In this document: positions 1 through 12,250 of the stretch, piece by piece
How positions within the stretch are numbered: the stretch's first letter is position 1
How the letters are laid out: the number at the start of each line of letters is the position of its first letter
Source of the DNA: Annona cherimola
Lineage: Eukaryota; Streptophyta; Magnoliopsida; Magnoliales; Annonaceae
Assembly: GCA_030490835.1 (NCBI GenBank)
Contig: CM059975.1
Coordinates: 51,451,174 to 51,515,173 of the forward strand
Length of the DNA: 64,000 nucleotides
Direction: 5' to 3'
Notes under the pieces: generated by a model
What the model was told of the DNA's origin: nothing
What the model saw: the letters and a program-made list of their open reading frames with translations, nothing else
Database searches by the model: none
Program-made: the position numbers and the translations under genes

Positions 1-618
1 AGCTTATGCATCAAGGCAGTTGAAGCCCAATGAAGTAAACTACCCCGCTCATGACCTAGAACTAGTAGCAGTGGTATTTGCCTTGAAAATTTGGAGACAC
101 TACCTGTATGGTGCTAAATGTGAGATATATACGGATCACAAGAGCCTCAAGTATATTTTTACTCAGAAGGAGTTGAACACGCGACAACGAAAATGGCTTG
201 AGTTACTTAAGGACTATGATTTGGAGATTTTATACCATCCAGGTAAGGCAAATGTGGTAGCTGATGCATTGAGCAGAAATGTCAGCATAGCTCACCCTAT
301 CACTAAGGAGGAAGGATTGCTTCAAGAGATAAAGCAACTAGAATTAATTGTATGTCCCCCTGGAATTCAAACGAGATTATCACAAATGAACATACAATCA
401 TCCTTATTTGAACAAATCAAGACTGCACAGCAAGAGGATACAGACCTACATACTCTTGTGGAAAAGATGAAGAAAAAGGGGTTGAATGAGTTCATTGTTG
501 ATGAGCAAGGTATGTATCGATACAAGAGTCGCTTATGTATACCTAATTCAGGAGAATTAAGGGAAAAAATTCTCAAAGAAGCTCATTTTCACTATTTTCT
601 ATGCATCCGAGAAGCATG
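1..618 (+). pseudogene. Ty3/gypsy pol fragment: RNase H and linker
   Basis: C-terminal part of a retrotransposon RNase H, which degrades the RNA strand of the RNA/DNA hybrid during reverse transcription. Seen: [21 protein letters not shown] near the N-terminus (close to 20 residues, conserved in plant Ty3), [13 protein letters not shown], and the closing NVVADALSR near residue 80. The linker that leads to the integrase zinc finger follows. The window begins inside the gene, so the N-terminus is not seen; the first ATG at 20 is internal. The frame ends with a TGA at 617-619, just where the HHCC finger should start, so a frameshift has cut it from the integrase. The wording closely matches the minus-strand RNase H at 39197-39694, so the two elements are related. 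Decayed chromovirus; confident of family. Confidence 0.88.
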
Positions 619-1476
619 AAGATGTATCAGGATCTCGAGAAAGCATATTGGTGAAATAACATGAAAAGAGAGAGCGCAGAATACGTATCAAAGTGCTTAA
701 CTTGTCAAAAGGAGAAAGCAGATCACTAACGGATGCCGGGAAAGCTACAGTCTTTAGAAATTCCCGAATGGAAATGGGATAATATAACGATGGATTTTAT
801 TGAAGGATTACCTAAGACACAGGCAGGAAATGACTCTATATGGGTAATAGTGGATTGATTGTCCAAGGTTGCACATTTTATACCCATAAAGAGAACTTAT
901 ACAGCTGAGGGTTTGGCTAAAGTGTATTACAAGGATATTGTACAACTCCACGGAGTGCCTAAGTCAATAATATCCTATCAAGATACGACGTTCACATCTT
1001 GATTCTAGAAAAGTTTACATGAAACTCTAGGCACCCAACTAAAGTTTAGCACGAAATTTCATCACCAGACCGATAGACAAACGGAGCGGGTAAACTAGAT
1101 TATCGAGGATATGCTCCGTATGTGTATATTGGAATTGAGAGGATCATGGGATGAATATGTATCGATGGCAGATTTCGCGTACAATAATAGTTACCAAGCT
1201 AGTATTCAAATGACACCATTTGAAGCATTATATGGACGACGGTGTCGAACACCACTAAACTAGGATGAAGTTGGAGAGAAAAAGCTAGCCCCAGACTTAT
1301 CTCAGGGAATGGCAGACAAAGTGCAGGTTATTCGCCAGTGTATACTCACAGCCCAGAGTCGGCAAAAGAGTTACACAGACTGCAAGAGAAAGGATTTGAA
1401 TATCCAAGTTGGCGAACATGTTTTTATAAAGGTCATGCCATTTAAAGGATTCACAAGGTTTAGGTAAAGAGGCAAG
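600..1476 (+). pseudogene. Ty3/gypsy integrase core, multiply broken
   Basis: Integrase that would insert the cDNA into the host genome. Reading across several frames shows the HHCC-type zinc finger remnant (CLTCQKEKAD near 690-720), the first catalytic Asp in [10 protein letters not shown] (codon 793-795), then HGVPKSI and the second catalytic position near 976. There the usual SDRD motif reads SYQD, so the catalytic Asp is Tyr. The glutamate of TERVN at 1084-1086 lies 36 codons downstream, as in D-X35-E. Further motifs are DFAYNNSYQASI and ALYGRRCRTPL. In-frame stops occur at several tryptophan or glutamine positions (for example near 856, 1000, 1097 and 1261). No open frame longer than about 100 codons remains. 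It cannot be active. Confidence 0.85.
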
Positions 1477-1830
1477 TTGAATCCCAGGTTTATTGAGCCA
1501 TTTGAAGTGTTGGAGACAATTAGAAAATTAGCTTATAGAATAGCATTACCTCTAGCCCTAGCTCTAGTCCATAATGTTTTTCATATTTCTATGTTAAGAA
1601 AGTTTGTTCCAAATCCAACACACGTGTTAGTAGCAGAGAACTTACCAGTTCAAGATCATTTGAATTATGAGGAAAGACCTGTTAGGATTCTGGATCATAA
1701 GATGCAAAAGCTTCGGAATAGTAAAATTAAGTACGTTAAAGTGCAATGGAATAGGTATTCCTAAAGCGAGGCTACTTAGGAACTGAAGGAAGAGGTAGAA
1801 ACGAAGTATCTCCAGTTATTTCAAAAGTAG
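1477..1830 (+). pseudogene. Integrase C-terminus with chromodomain-like tail
   Basis: End of the pol polyprotein. The sequence shows RKLAYRIALP, HNVFHISMLRKF (a hallmark of plant Ty3 integrase C-termini), then ILDHKMQKLRNSKIKYVKVQW, a chromodomain-like segment as in Tekay/Del chromoviruses; such tails are thought to guide insertion to particular chromatin. An in-frame TAA at 1762-1764 and a TAG soon after (at a usual Trp) precede the expected terminal stop at 1828-1830. Immediately downstream is the motif GTTTCGGGACGAAAC, a polypurine tract and the 3' LTR, as in intact elements. A minus-strand relative lies at 31696-32019. Confidence 0.85.
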
Positions 1831-1855
1831 ACGGTTTCGGGACGAAACCTATTAT

Positions 1856-1866
1856 AAGGGGGGAGA
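1856..1866 (+). other. Polypurine tract of the first chromovirus
   Basis: AAGGGGGGAGA directly before the LTR start TGTAATACGC at 1869. This is where plus-strand DNA synthesis would be primed. The same layout (GGGACGAAAC, then a G-rich tract, then TGT) occurs at 37649-37663 and, inverted, at 31661-31700. Confidence 0.8.
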
Positions 1867-2569
1867 ATTGTAATACGCAGACCCAAGTAGGCCTCATATA
1901 ATTGCATTTAAGGTGTAATGAATGAGTTATGTGTGAATTGATTATTTTTAGATGATTTTCATGGATTTATGAATTTTGCAATTATTGATTGCAATTAAGA
2001 ATAGTGATTAGGATTAGTTGCCAAAGCCTAAAATGAGTCAAGATGACTAAAGGGGCTTAATGATGATTAGTATATGATAATGTAGCATGAATATTTATTT
2101 TAATTTACATGATTTAATTAATAGAGATTAAAATGGAAATTATGAAATTATGTTGAAAATCATAGAACATTCATAACTTGACTCCTGTAAGGCGAAATGA
2201 GATGAAATTTTAAAGGCAAGCTCATGATTTTGGGCTCGACCTTACGTAAGGATTGGATTAAGGTACAAGTGATGAGATTAAGTGATAATTATTTATTTTT
2301 AATCTCACACTGTAAGGTTATTTTTAAAAGTTCATAACTTGATGTAGAAATATCGGTTTAAGATGAAATTTGAAACGATTGAATAATTATGAAATTTATG
2401 GTACCTAGCTTTGACTTTGTGTACCCTAGATACCATAGCATAAAATAAAAAGTATTTGAGAAAATGACATATTTTAATGCCATGTAAGGTGTCAAATTAT
2501 GTTGGAAGGAGATGGATTTTTAAGGATTTTTTTAATGGTCAAATTCATGGAAAAGTCAAGGATTAAATG

Positions 2570-5500
2570 TGTGGTGCCCCGAACTGAGGCGTCCACATAG
2601 TCCTTACTCCAAGATCTTGTCTATTGGTAAATGTGACTCAGTATTGTTGCCCTGATCACGCGACAGGTTCTTAATTGGATATCGTCCAAATTTTTCTTTC
2701 TTTCTTTTTCTTTCATCACATAACATATACTCATCATCATTCATAATGGACTTATCCATATCATCATAAATCATCAACTTCTCATATTATTCATAACTTC
2801 ATAATTTTACGCAACCTATGTCCTTTTTCATCATATCCCATTAGGGCATCTATTTATATCAAAATCTACTAACCTTTGTAGATTTCTCTTTTCCTTTAGC
2901 AACATATGGTCTTCATCTCTTGGCTTTCCCTACACCTGTCTGAGGTTGGAAAAACAAAATATGAGTCAAAATTCAATAAGCAAGCATTTTTCTTTCATTT
3001 AAATGTATTTCTCTCCATTCGATAGAAGACACTTATCAAGTGATCAACCACTAATGGAATAGAAACCTTTTCGTAAACCATTCTTGGAAATCATTCATGT
3101 AAACCATTCGTAAATGCGTTTCTCTCCATTCGATAGGAGACACTTACTAAGTGATCAACTATCAAATGCACAGAAACTTTTTCATAAAAATCATTTCATA
3201 AACATTGATTGTGCAAATGCTTCCTTTTCATTCCTGACATAGACCTTCGTGTGTGAGTACGCTAGCCCAGGGAACATCTCACATACCATGGTCCAATACG
3301 CCGGCTATCTCCGACTTGGCCTCATCAAGGGGAACCTCTCTTCCTCTTGACGCCTACATGGTCTCCTACATGCCTGACTTTTGATCTCCCCGGCATTATA
3401 TACCTCTTACACCAGGTGACTTGTCATTGTCATGTAGAGAATTATTTGCATCATCCCTTAAAAACATCATTTCAAATCCATGCTTTCCTTTTCAATCCAT
3501 GTATGAAAATGCAATGCATTCATTCACGCATAACATTCCTTTTCCTCCACCTCTGGGGAGGACGTCACCGGCACACAGCCCATACGACTCAGCAAGAGTG
3601 AAGGAGGACCCTCTGATTCGCTTTCTACCTCCACCAAAACTTCTTCCTTGTGCCCCCACCTCTTGGGAGGATGCCGCCGGCACACAGCCCTTGTGACTTG
3701 GCAATGGTGAAGAGGGATCCCCGATCCTACTTCCTCCACCAAAGTCTCTTCATTATACATCATACATGTGCACATGTCCATGAACATCACATGATATCAA
3801 TATGCCGGCATGACTTTTCACAAAAAGTCATAAACATTCATCATTTCAAAACATTATAGGAATGATCACTCTTAAACACATTTCATAAATACTTGAGAAT
3901 AAAACATATTTTCAAAAGGGTTTTCTTACTTACAATGAAGCAATAAAATCACATTTTCAAAGTTGTGCTTGCTTATAATGAAGCAATAAAATCACATTTT
4001 AAAAAAGCTTGCTTGCTTACAATGAAACAATAAAATCACATTTTAAACAAAGTTTGCTTGCTTACCTTCTCAGTCGGTATCCTCAACCTTCTCTTTCTTT
4101 TTTCCTTATATAAGGAAAATGGATATTTTATCTATCCATTACATGTCTTAGGTTGCTTTCCATGCTTGCTTTATGATCACATATTACCTCAATTTTATAG
4201 AGGTTATCCCTTTATAAATACTTGGTCATTACCTCCTTATATGGATTTTTATCCATAAATCTTTAAAAATTAAATCCATACATCCTTATAAAAATAAATC
4301 TTGATTTTTCCCAAAATCACGCTGTTCACTGTTCATAGTTACTGTTCATGATCACTGTTTACATTTACTGTAGCTGGTTACTGTTCATCCGAGGTTACTA
4401 TTCACAGAGTGTTGGTACTGTTCATGGGTTTCAAAAATTGACATTTTCTCCAAAAATAAAAAATACCATGACATAGCTCTTAGTTAGTATATCATGGTAA
4501 TATTCATTAATTGTGAATTCATCATCATTAACTTGGTTAAATAAATCATTTTCTCCATATACTAAAAATCATCATAATTTCACTTAAACAAAATTCTTAA
4601 ATCCAAAAATCATGAGATTAATATATCATCATTCTAACATCATGAATATCATAAATACTCCTACCAAATCATCATTTAGCAATTTTGGACCATTATTTGC
4701 ACATTTCATACATGATTTTTCTTAATGCTCTATCTTCATTCCAAATTTTTGATTTTTTGGCATAATTCCACTTTGGCATTATAACCATACTTACTTTCTC
4801 ATGCTTAGGCATTATCTACGCATGGTTTTACCCTATTTAACATCCAAAAGAAATTTGAAAAGAATTCACTCACCTTAAGTGAAGATATCCTCCTTCTCTT
4901 CTCACTTTCTCTCTCTAACCTTCTCTCCTCTCCTCCTCAAGGCTTGAACGTGTGGGTGGGGGTTGTAAATGCTCAAATGAGCTGGGTTTGTGTGCTTTGG
5001 TCGTTCACCCCATGCTCCTAGTTATAGTCTTGCATTTTTCACATATTTGCAATTTACCCCCTTGCTCAAGGTGTTAAATTACAAATGTGTTTTTTTCTAA
5101 TTTCAAAAGGTGCATGGAGCCTTGTGCAGCCACCCTACAACAGCTCAAGCCCCCTATGGCAACCCTAATTTTCATAATTTTTGATTTATTAAAATTAATT
5201 ATTTTAGGCTAATTAAATCTCAACGTTGATTCTTAATAAGATTGATTTTGGACCATTGGATTTTGGCCCAAAAGTCAAACCTCCAGCAAACCCTGCAGCT
5301 TTTCATTAATTATTTGATTTTTTAATTAATTAAAATTAAAGTCAAACTTGAAATTAATGAAAAAGCAAAATTGCTTTTTGATCTTCTAATGATGTTTCAT
5401 CTTGACCTCTGATTCATGATTTTTGTCAAATCCTAAACCATTCATCATGTTCATCATAAATATTTGGCCATCCATAAAAAATTTCATCTCAATCTGACGT

Positions 5501-5849
5501 CCGGATTGCAAGATATGAATTTTTCTTCATTTTCTTCACAAAAATCCATAAAAATTCGAAAATTATTATTTTAATCCAAAAAGCACTTTTGTCCTTTAGT
5601 GGGAAGTTTCCTTTTTTGTCTTTTATGATTAAGTTAATCCAAAGTGATTAACTTAACATATTCCTTAATCCCACAGTTACTATTCACATTTAACTATTCA
5701 TCTGAATTTACATTTCATAATGCATTATTTAATCTTCCAATTCTATATATTGTAAAATATCATCCATATATTTTTTATAAGGATCAATATATTACCTAGG
5801 GTTTATAAACTTAGGGTTTCATACATGCCTCCAAGATCAGGGTTTCACA
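2570..5849 (-). mobile_element. Solo LTR, gypsy type, TSD aaatg
   Basis: Begins TGTGGTGCCCCGAAC and ends GGGTTTCACA, the inverted ends of a chromovirus LTR (TGTGAAACCC ... GGGGCACCACA). It is flanked by the perfect 5-bp direct repeat aaatg (2565-2569 and 5850-5854), with no internal region, so it is a solo LTR left by LTR-LTR recombination. It is 3280 bp long. It carries a cluster of ACTGTTCA octamers at 4320-4432. Short reading frames inside (for example 3347-3860) show no protein motif. Confidence 0.88.
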
Positions 5850-6384
5850 AAATGTCATGGATTAATGCCGAAATAACTAGCTCAAATGGAGCATAGGTTA
5901 TGTGGCAATACAAGGGGACGTCCAAGGGCAATTTGGGCACGGAATGTGATTTTTAAAAATGCTAAAATATGTGTTTAAGTTGCCTAATACCTAGGTGAAG
6001 TAAATGGGCACATAAATATGTGAAAATTTTGGAAAAAAGTCAAAAACTAGCATAAAGGGGGCATCACTTGGGTGGACAGCAATGGATTACTTAAATGCAT
6101 GGATTTTGTGGATTTTTGATAATTAGTACATGCATATTTTACTTGGATATAAAAATATCATGTCATCAAGGGATAAGGTAGAAATAAATTACCCTCATGA
6201 CATGTGGCAAGTGGGTCTCATAAGCTAGTTAAAAATATAAAAAATGCGGATATAGCTTGGAAACGTGCACATGAAGAAAGGGGGGAGAAAAATCCTAAAA
6301 TTTTGCTAAGTGTGAGCAACTCTTGGGCACCTCCAAAACCAGCAAGGAGAAGGAGAAAAGGAGAGAAAAAGAGGAAGAAAAAGG

Positions 6385-6412
6385 AGAAGAAGAAGAAGAA
6401 GAAGAAGAAGAA
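6385..6412 (+). repeat. (AAG)n microsatellite
   Basis: About nine perfect AAG triplets inside a longer purine-rich run (6355-6412) in the host LTR. A similar purine-rich run is seen in the homologous position at 63605-63660. Confidence 0.85.
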
Positions 6413-6458
6413 CCAAGCCAAACAAGTTGGATTCAAGTTAGGTTCAATCCAAGTAAGT

Positions 6459-9166
6459 TGTGAGGATCAGGTATTTTTATTCTATTTTTATTATAACTTT
6501 TCTCTATTTATGAGGTAACTTATGAACATGCTAGTAAGAATTTTACGATATTAATGGATACATAACATACATGGACACGACATTTAGGAGATGTATAGTG
6601 CATATGTGCATGTATGATTAGCGTTCCATTGATGGGCTCTATGATTAGTGCATATGTTCGGATGAATAGTGCACGTGAATAGTGAAACGTGAATAGTAAA
6701 CGTGGGATTAAGGAATATGTTAAGTTAATCACTTTGGATTAACTTAATCATAAAAGACGAAAAAGGAAGCTTCCCACTAAAGGACAAAAGTGCTTTTTGG
6801 ATAAAAATAATAATTTTCGGATTTTTTTGGATTTTTCTCAAGAAAATGAAGAAAAATTCATATCTTGCAATCCGTACGTCGGATTGAGATGAAATTTTTT
6901 ATGGATGACCAAAATATGATGATGAAAATGATGAGTGGTCCAAGATTGATCAAAAATCACAAATCAAGGATCAAGATGAAACGTCAAAAGGAGATCAAAA
7001 AGTAGCTTAACTTTCCATTAATGCTACTTTTGACTTTTTATTTAATTAAATAATTAAACAAATAATAAATAATAAATGAACAGCAGCAATTGCAGGGGGT
7101 TGGTTGGGAATATTTGACCAAATCAATGGTCCATGATCATCATCATCCAAAATCAACGGTTAGAATTTATTTAGCTTAAATTAAATAATTTTAAAAATAA
7201 ATAAATAAATAGGGCTGCATAGGGTGGGCTGGAGCAGGCATAGGGTGGCTGCTCTTGGCTCAATGCACCTTTTAAAATTATAAAAAATATATATTTTATA
7301 ATTTAATACCTCAAGCAAGGGGGTAAATTCCAATTTGATGAAAAATCAAAAAGTATAGATAGGGGGCAGGGGTGAACGTCCAAGGCACTTCATCCCAGCT
7401 CTGTTTGAGCATTTTTCACTCCCCACCACGTTTTAGCCTTGAGGAGAAAGAAGAGGAGAAAGTTAGAGAGAGAAAGTGTAAGAAAAAGAAGGATATCTTC
7501 ACTTCGGGTAAGTGATTTCTTCCCAAATTTCTTTTGGATGTTAAGTAAGGTAAAACCATGCTTATATAATGCCTAATTATGAGAAAATAAGTAAAGTTAT
7601 AATTCTTAATTGGAATTATGCCGAAATATTGAAAATTTGGAGCAAAGATGGAGCATTCGGGAGGATAGCATATGATATGTGAAAATAATGCTCCAAATTT
7701 AATAAATGATGATTTGGAATGTATGAATATGATAAATATGATGTTGGAATGATGATAAATTAATTAAGGATTATGCTTAAGTGAATTTATGTTGATTTTT
7801 AGTATATGGAGAAAATGATTTATTTAGCCAAGTAAATGATGATAAATTCAAATGTATAAAAATTCATATTAGGAGGTAATGACTAATTATATTTATAAGA
7901 TTAACCTCTATAGAAATGAGGTAATGAATGACTATAAAGCATGCTTGGGAAGTAAATTTTTTTTTAAAATGTGATTTTATTGCTTCATTATAAGCAAGCA
8001 CAACTTTGAAAATGTGATTTTATTCTCAAGTATATATGAAATGTGTTTAAGGATGGTCATTCCTATAATGTTTTGAAATGATGAATGTTTATGAATTTTT
8101 ATAAGTCATGCGGCATATTGATATCATGTGATGTTCATGGACATGTGCACATATATGATGTATAATGAAGAGGCTTTAGTGGAGGTAGAAAGTGGATCAG
8201 AGGTTCCCCCTTCACTATTGCCAAGTCGTATGGGCTGTGTGCCGACGGCGTCCTCCCCAGAGGTGGAGGGAAAGGAATGTTACGTGTGAATGAATGCATT
8301 GTATTTTCATACATGGATTGAAAAAGAAAGCATGAATTTGAAATGATGTTTTTAAGGGATGGTGCAAATAATTCTCTGCATGAGAATGACAAGTCACCTG
8401 GTGTAAGAGGTATATAATGCTAGGAAAATCAAAAGTCATGCATGTAGGAACCATGTAGGCGTCAAGAGGAAGAGAGGTTTCTCTTGATGAGGCCAAGTCG
8501 GAGACAGCTGGTGTATTGGACCATGCTATGCAAGATGTTCCTTGGGCTAACGTACCCTCACACGAAGGTTTATGTCAAGAATGGAAAGGACGCATTTGCA
8601 CATCCAATGTTTACGAAATGATTTTTATGAAATGGTTTATATTCCATTGATAGTTGATCACTTGCTAATTGTCTTCTATCGAATGGAGAGAAATACATTT
8701 AAACGAAAGAAAATGCTTGCTTATTGAGTTTCGACTCATGTTTTGTTTTCCCAACCTCAGACAGGTGCAAGGAAAGCCAAGTGATGAAAAAGATCAGGTT
8801 GATTTGCCTGTAAGTGATATGATGAATGAATGAAAGAAGCATAGTTACAAAGGTATGTAATCCTTTGTATATTGAAATATGAAAGTATGCCCTAATGGAA
8901 TATAATGAAAAAGGACATAGGTTGTATGAAATTATGAAGTTATGAATAATATGAGAAGTTGATGATTTATGATGATATAGATGAGTCCATTATGAATAAT
9001 GATGAGTATATGTTTATGTGATGAAAGAAAAGAAAAAGAAAAAAAAATTTGGACGAGATCCAATTAAGAACCCGCCGCGTGATCAGGGCAACAATCCTGA
9101 GTCACATTTACCAATCGATAAGATCCCAGAGTAGGACTTCTAGGCACCCCGGTTCAGGGCACCACA
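6459..9166 (+). mobile_element. Probable solo LTR with a swapped 5' part
   Basis: Starts TGTGAGGATCAGG and ends GGGCACCACA; 2708 bp, close to the 2755 bp of the LTR at 32945. The first 200 bp match the start of the unrelated-looking solo LTR at 17976 (TGTAAGGACCAGG, then CTCTATTTATGAG). From about 6665 on (GTGAATAGTGAAACGTGAA and beyond) it matches the chromovirus LTR family of 2570-5849 and 32945-35699. The flanks are taagt and taaaa, only a partial target duplication. It could instead be two separate fragments joined by deletion. Confidence 0.55.
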
Positions 9167-9413
9167 TAAAATGCATAAGGATATTTCTATATGAATAATG
9201 TTTGATTATCTCAATTTATGAGATTTATTTATGAAGCTTAAAACGTCACTTATATGCTTAGAATAAGCATTGATGTAGGAAAAATGGAAAATAGATGAAA
9301 AATGGTTAGTGGGAGATATAAATTCTCAAATGATGAATTATGAATGAATGTTATGTGTTTACCCTAAATATGAGATTAAAACACAATATGGGATGAATGA
9401 TATGATACACAAG

Positions 9414-9442
9414 TGTATGTTGTGTATGTTGTGTATGTATGA
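9414..9442 (+). repeat. Short tandem repeat, GTGTATGTT units
   Basis: Nearly three copies of a 9-bp GTGTATGTT unit inside the LTR. It is probably a slippage product. Confidence 0.6.
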
Positions 9443-10677
9443 TCGACTTGAAAATCCAAGTTGATTTTGTATGATATGGATTATGGGATTAGAAAGCAAG
9501 TGAATGCAAGCAAATAGATTTTTATGAATGCAATGCTATATTTATATATAGGCAAAGGCAAAGAGGTTAACGAGGCGGAAAGCTAAGCAAGCAGTTTTCT
9601 AAATGCTTTTGTTTTATTGAATGTAATAAAAAAATATTTATCAATGATATTCTAACTATTTAAATAAGTTAGCAAATGAATGATTTTAATTCTTTCTAAG
9701 TTGTTTAATGATGGTCATTCCTTATTTAAATGTGTATTGAAATGTTATTTTCAATCGAATAAATGAATTGCTTACTGCTTTTTAAGTACTTATGTCAAAT
9801 GATGAATTCATGGGTTTATGAATGAAAAATCATGCTAGCATGTCAAAGTTCATATTTATGAAAAGAAAGCGTGTGCACAAAGTATGAGGTCCACCTCAAG
9901 GTGTAAGCAGACCGAATGTCCCCCTTTAATGCGATTAAGTCGCTAAGAGAGGCCGAAGGCCGATGGCGCCTCCCTAGAATAGGAGAGAGGATGAAAGTGG
10001 ATGGTTTCCTAGCTAGCTTCTATCCAAAGAAATGTCATAATTTTAAATATTGCATCGCATTGTTTATGACATACCCTGGACTGGTATGAGAAGCATGTTT
10101 TAAGATACACCCTCGAGTGGATATAATGTAGCTTTCCAAGTTATTTTTAATGAAAATGTATTGCCTGAAAACCTTATAGCTTGCTTATTGAGTTTCGCTT
10201 GCTTATTGAGTTTCGACTCACAATTTTGTTTTCCAAATCTTAAAGACAGGTGAAGGGAGAACCATACAAGGAGCACAGGTGGAGATTCAAAAAGAAAAAT
10301 GAATTTCTACAAGCTACTTGTAATTGAACTCTATGAATTGTACGGTTGTATGTCTAATGATGTTATTGGTGATTGAATGTTGTATAAGGGTTATATTATG
10401 TTTATGACTATGTGATGATTGTGACTATAAATAGTAAAAAAATTTTATGGTCAATTGTTAAGAATGATTTATCATGAAATGGTTAAGTATGGAAAATTAT
10501 GAGATTATATGTGTATATTTCAAATAAAATGATTAAAAAGATATAACTCCTAAGGAGTTAGGATGAAGCAGATAAATATCCAATAAGCTCACCGAGTGAC
10601 AGGGAAACAATCCTGATCACGTTTACCAATCGATAGATCTTGGAGTAAGGTTGTGACGGGCGGGCTGGGGCGCCACA

Positions 10678-12250
10678 GCGGTGTGTGATGTTTTTCAAAA
10701 TGATTTAAAAGAACAAGGACTGCAGTTTGTGATCCCTCTTTTTCAAGATGATTTAAAAGGACACAGGTTGCGGTCTGTGATACTTTAAACCACACAGACT
10801 GCGGTCTATAATGTTTCAAGAGATTATGCTAGCATATGGACATCTATGATGATGATGTATGGTGCACCAATATAAGGAATAGGCCAGTTGTATAACACGG
10901 TCGGAAATGGACTGGGGCCCACTCTACATATGACTAAGTCGCTAAGGGAAGACAGGAGGCTAGCGGCGCCCTCCCTAAGATGAAAGAAAGATTAAGGAAC
11001 AACCGCCTGGCTAGTATGCTGTTAATGATAGATTCTCTTCCAAAATGTAAAATGATCACTTGATAAGTGTCACTACTAAATGGGGAGAAATGCATTTGCA
11101 TATGTTTTGCTTTTAAAAGTCCAGAGACTGGGAAATAAAAGCATTAATATAAAAAGTTATCCTAAATGGGATTTTATGAGCCATTATGAACAAGTTTACC
11201 CTAAAAATATGGTGTTTTACACAAAAGGTGTAAATATCAAGGATGAAATGAAATGTTTTCTATACAAATGCTTTCATGAAAAAGGATTATAAGTTTTCGT
11301 CTTGTTTGCTATAAACAAGCCCCAAAACAGGGATTACGAAAAAAGGTCTATGTCTTGTTTGCTGTAAACAAGCCCCGAGACAGGGTTTATGAAGAAGGGT
11401 TTATGAGAAAATATTTTTGGGCATAAAAATATTCATTGTCAAAAAAGGCTTATGTGTAAAATGTTTTGGACATAAGAATGTCTATTTCCAAAAAATATTT
11501 TAGGACATGTAAATGTCTGTTTCCAAAAATGGCTTATGTCAAAAGATATTTAGCATATAAAAATGTCCGTTGCCAAGAAGGTTTATGTCAAAAATGTTTT
11601 GGGACATAAAATGTCCATTGTCTAAAAGGGTTTATGACAAAAATGGTTTGGATGTAAAACGCCATTGGCAAAAGAAGGATTTATGTAAAATGTCTTCAAA
11701 CATTAAAAATGTTCACACAAGATCAAAGAGAATTACTTAAAAAGGGAAAAACACATATATTTTGCCTTTGAAAGCCAGGCATGACATTCAAAAGGTTTTA
11801 AAGATATTTATGAAAATATTTTAAAGGAAAGTCTTGCCCTAGAAGATAAAATGTTTGCTTACTGAGTTATCACTCACGTTTTGTTTTTCCAAACCTTAGA
11901 CAGGTACCGGGAAGGTTAAGAGGACGTGGACCTGAGCATCTAAAGAAAGGTATGAGATGATATGCAAATGTGGGCTAAAATGATTGGCCATGATGAATGG
12001 GATGGTGTGCTTTAAAGTTTTAAGGTATGTTAAGATATGTGAACTTAGTTCTAAGTTCTATGTGAACTAATGATTGGATGTATGTATGTATGTATGTATG
12101 TATGAAATGAAAATTTCATGATTAGGTTAAGAGAACCTTTAATGTAGAAGAGCAAGCTAATATGTTATAAATGATATGCGCAATTAATTACAAGTGTATT
12201 GTCGCTTGTAAGATGAATGGAGTAAAATGCGAAGAAATGAAATGATGAAA
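10678..12250 (+). repeat. Old plus-strand LTR body, ends lost
   Basis: Host sequence into which the first chromovirus inserted. It resembles the 3' half of the long LTRs: a 'gcggcgccctccct' block near 10965, the pair 'ACTTGATAAGTG' near 11058, then TTGCTTACTGAG ... TTTTTCCAAACCTTAGACAGG near 11852-11905, as at 8720-8765 and 45840-45890. Neither the TG start nor the CA end is seen. Near 10690-10820 a roughly 55-bp unit containing 'gatttaaaag' and 'ctgcagtttgtgat' is imperfectly repeated two to three times. Confidence 0.6.
11299..11712 (+). repeat. Degenerate ~49-bp minisatellite with inner dyads
   Basis: About nine diverged units of 45-52 bp lie in tandem. Typical units read ...TTTATGTCAAAAATG, TTTTGGGACATAAA, ATGTCCATTG, CCAAAAAGG. 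Most units contain a small inverted repeat (GGACAT ... ATGTCC); in the first two the dyad is CTTGTTTGC ... AACAAG. The array lies in an LTR leader-like region and encodes no evident protein. Confidence 0.75.

Larger units (their letters stand above)
1869..10677 (+). mobile_element. 3' LTR of the first chromovirus, interrupted twice
   Basis: Starts TGTAATACGCAGACCCAAGT right after the polypurine tract and ends GGGGCGCCACA at 10677. Three pieces remain: 1869-2569, 5855-6458 and 9167-10677 (about 2.8 kb in all). The first break is a clean solo-LTR insertion with a 5-bp duplication (aaatg). The second holds another LTR with an imperfect duplication. The start resembles the solo LTR at 42301 (TGTGAAAACCTGACCCAAGT), so these belong to one LTR family; by comparison about 1 kb may be missing after the second break. 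The last piece contains the shared U5 block (GTTTACCAATCGAT ... GGCGCCACA). No coding capacity is seen. Confidence 0.75.

Noticed and set aside
6204..6518. 104-residue reading frame with a Lys/Arg/Glu-rich middle
   Set aside because: The bias comes from the (AAG)n microsatellite; the frame crosses two LTR pieces and has no domain.
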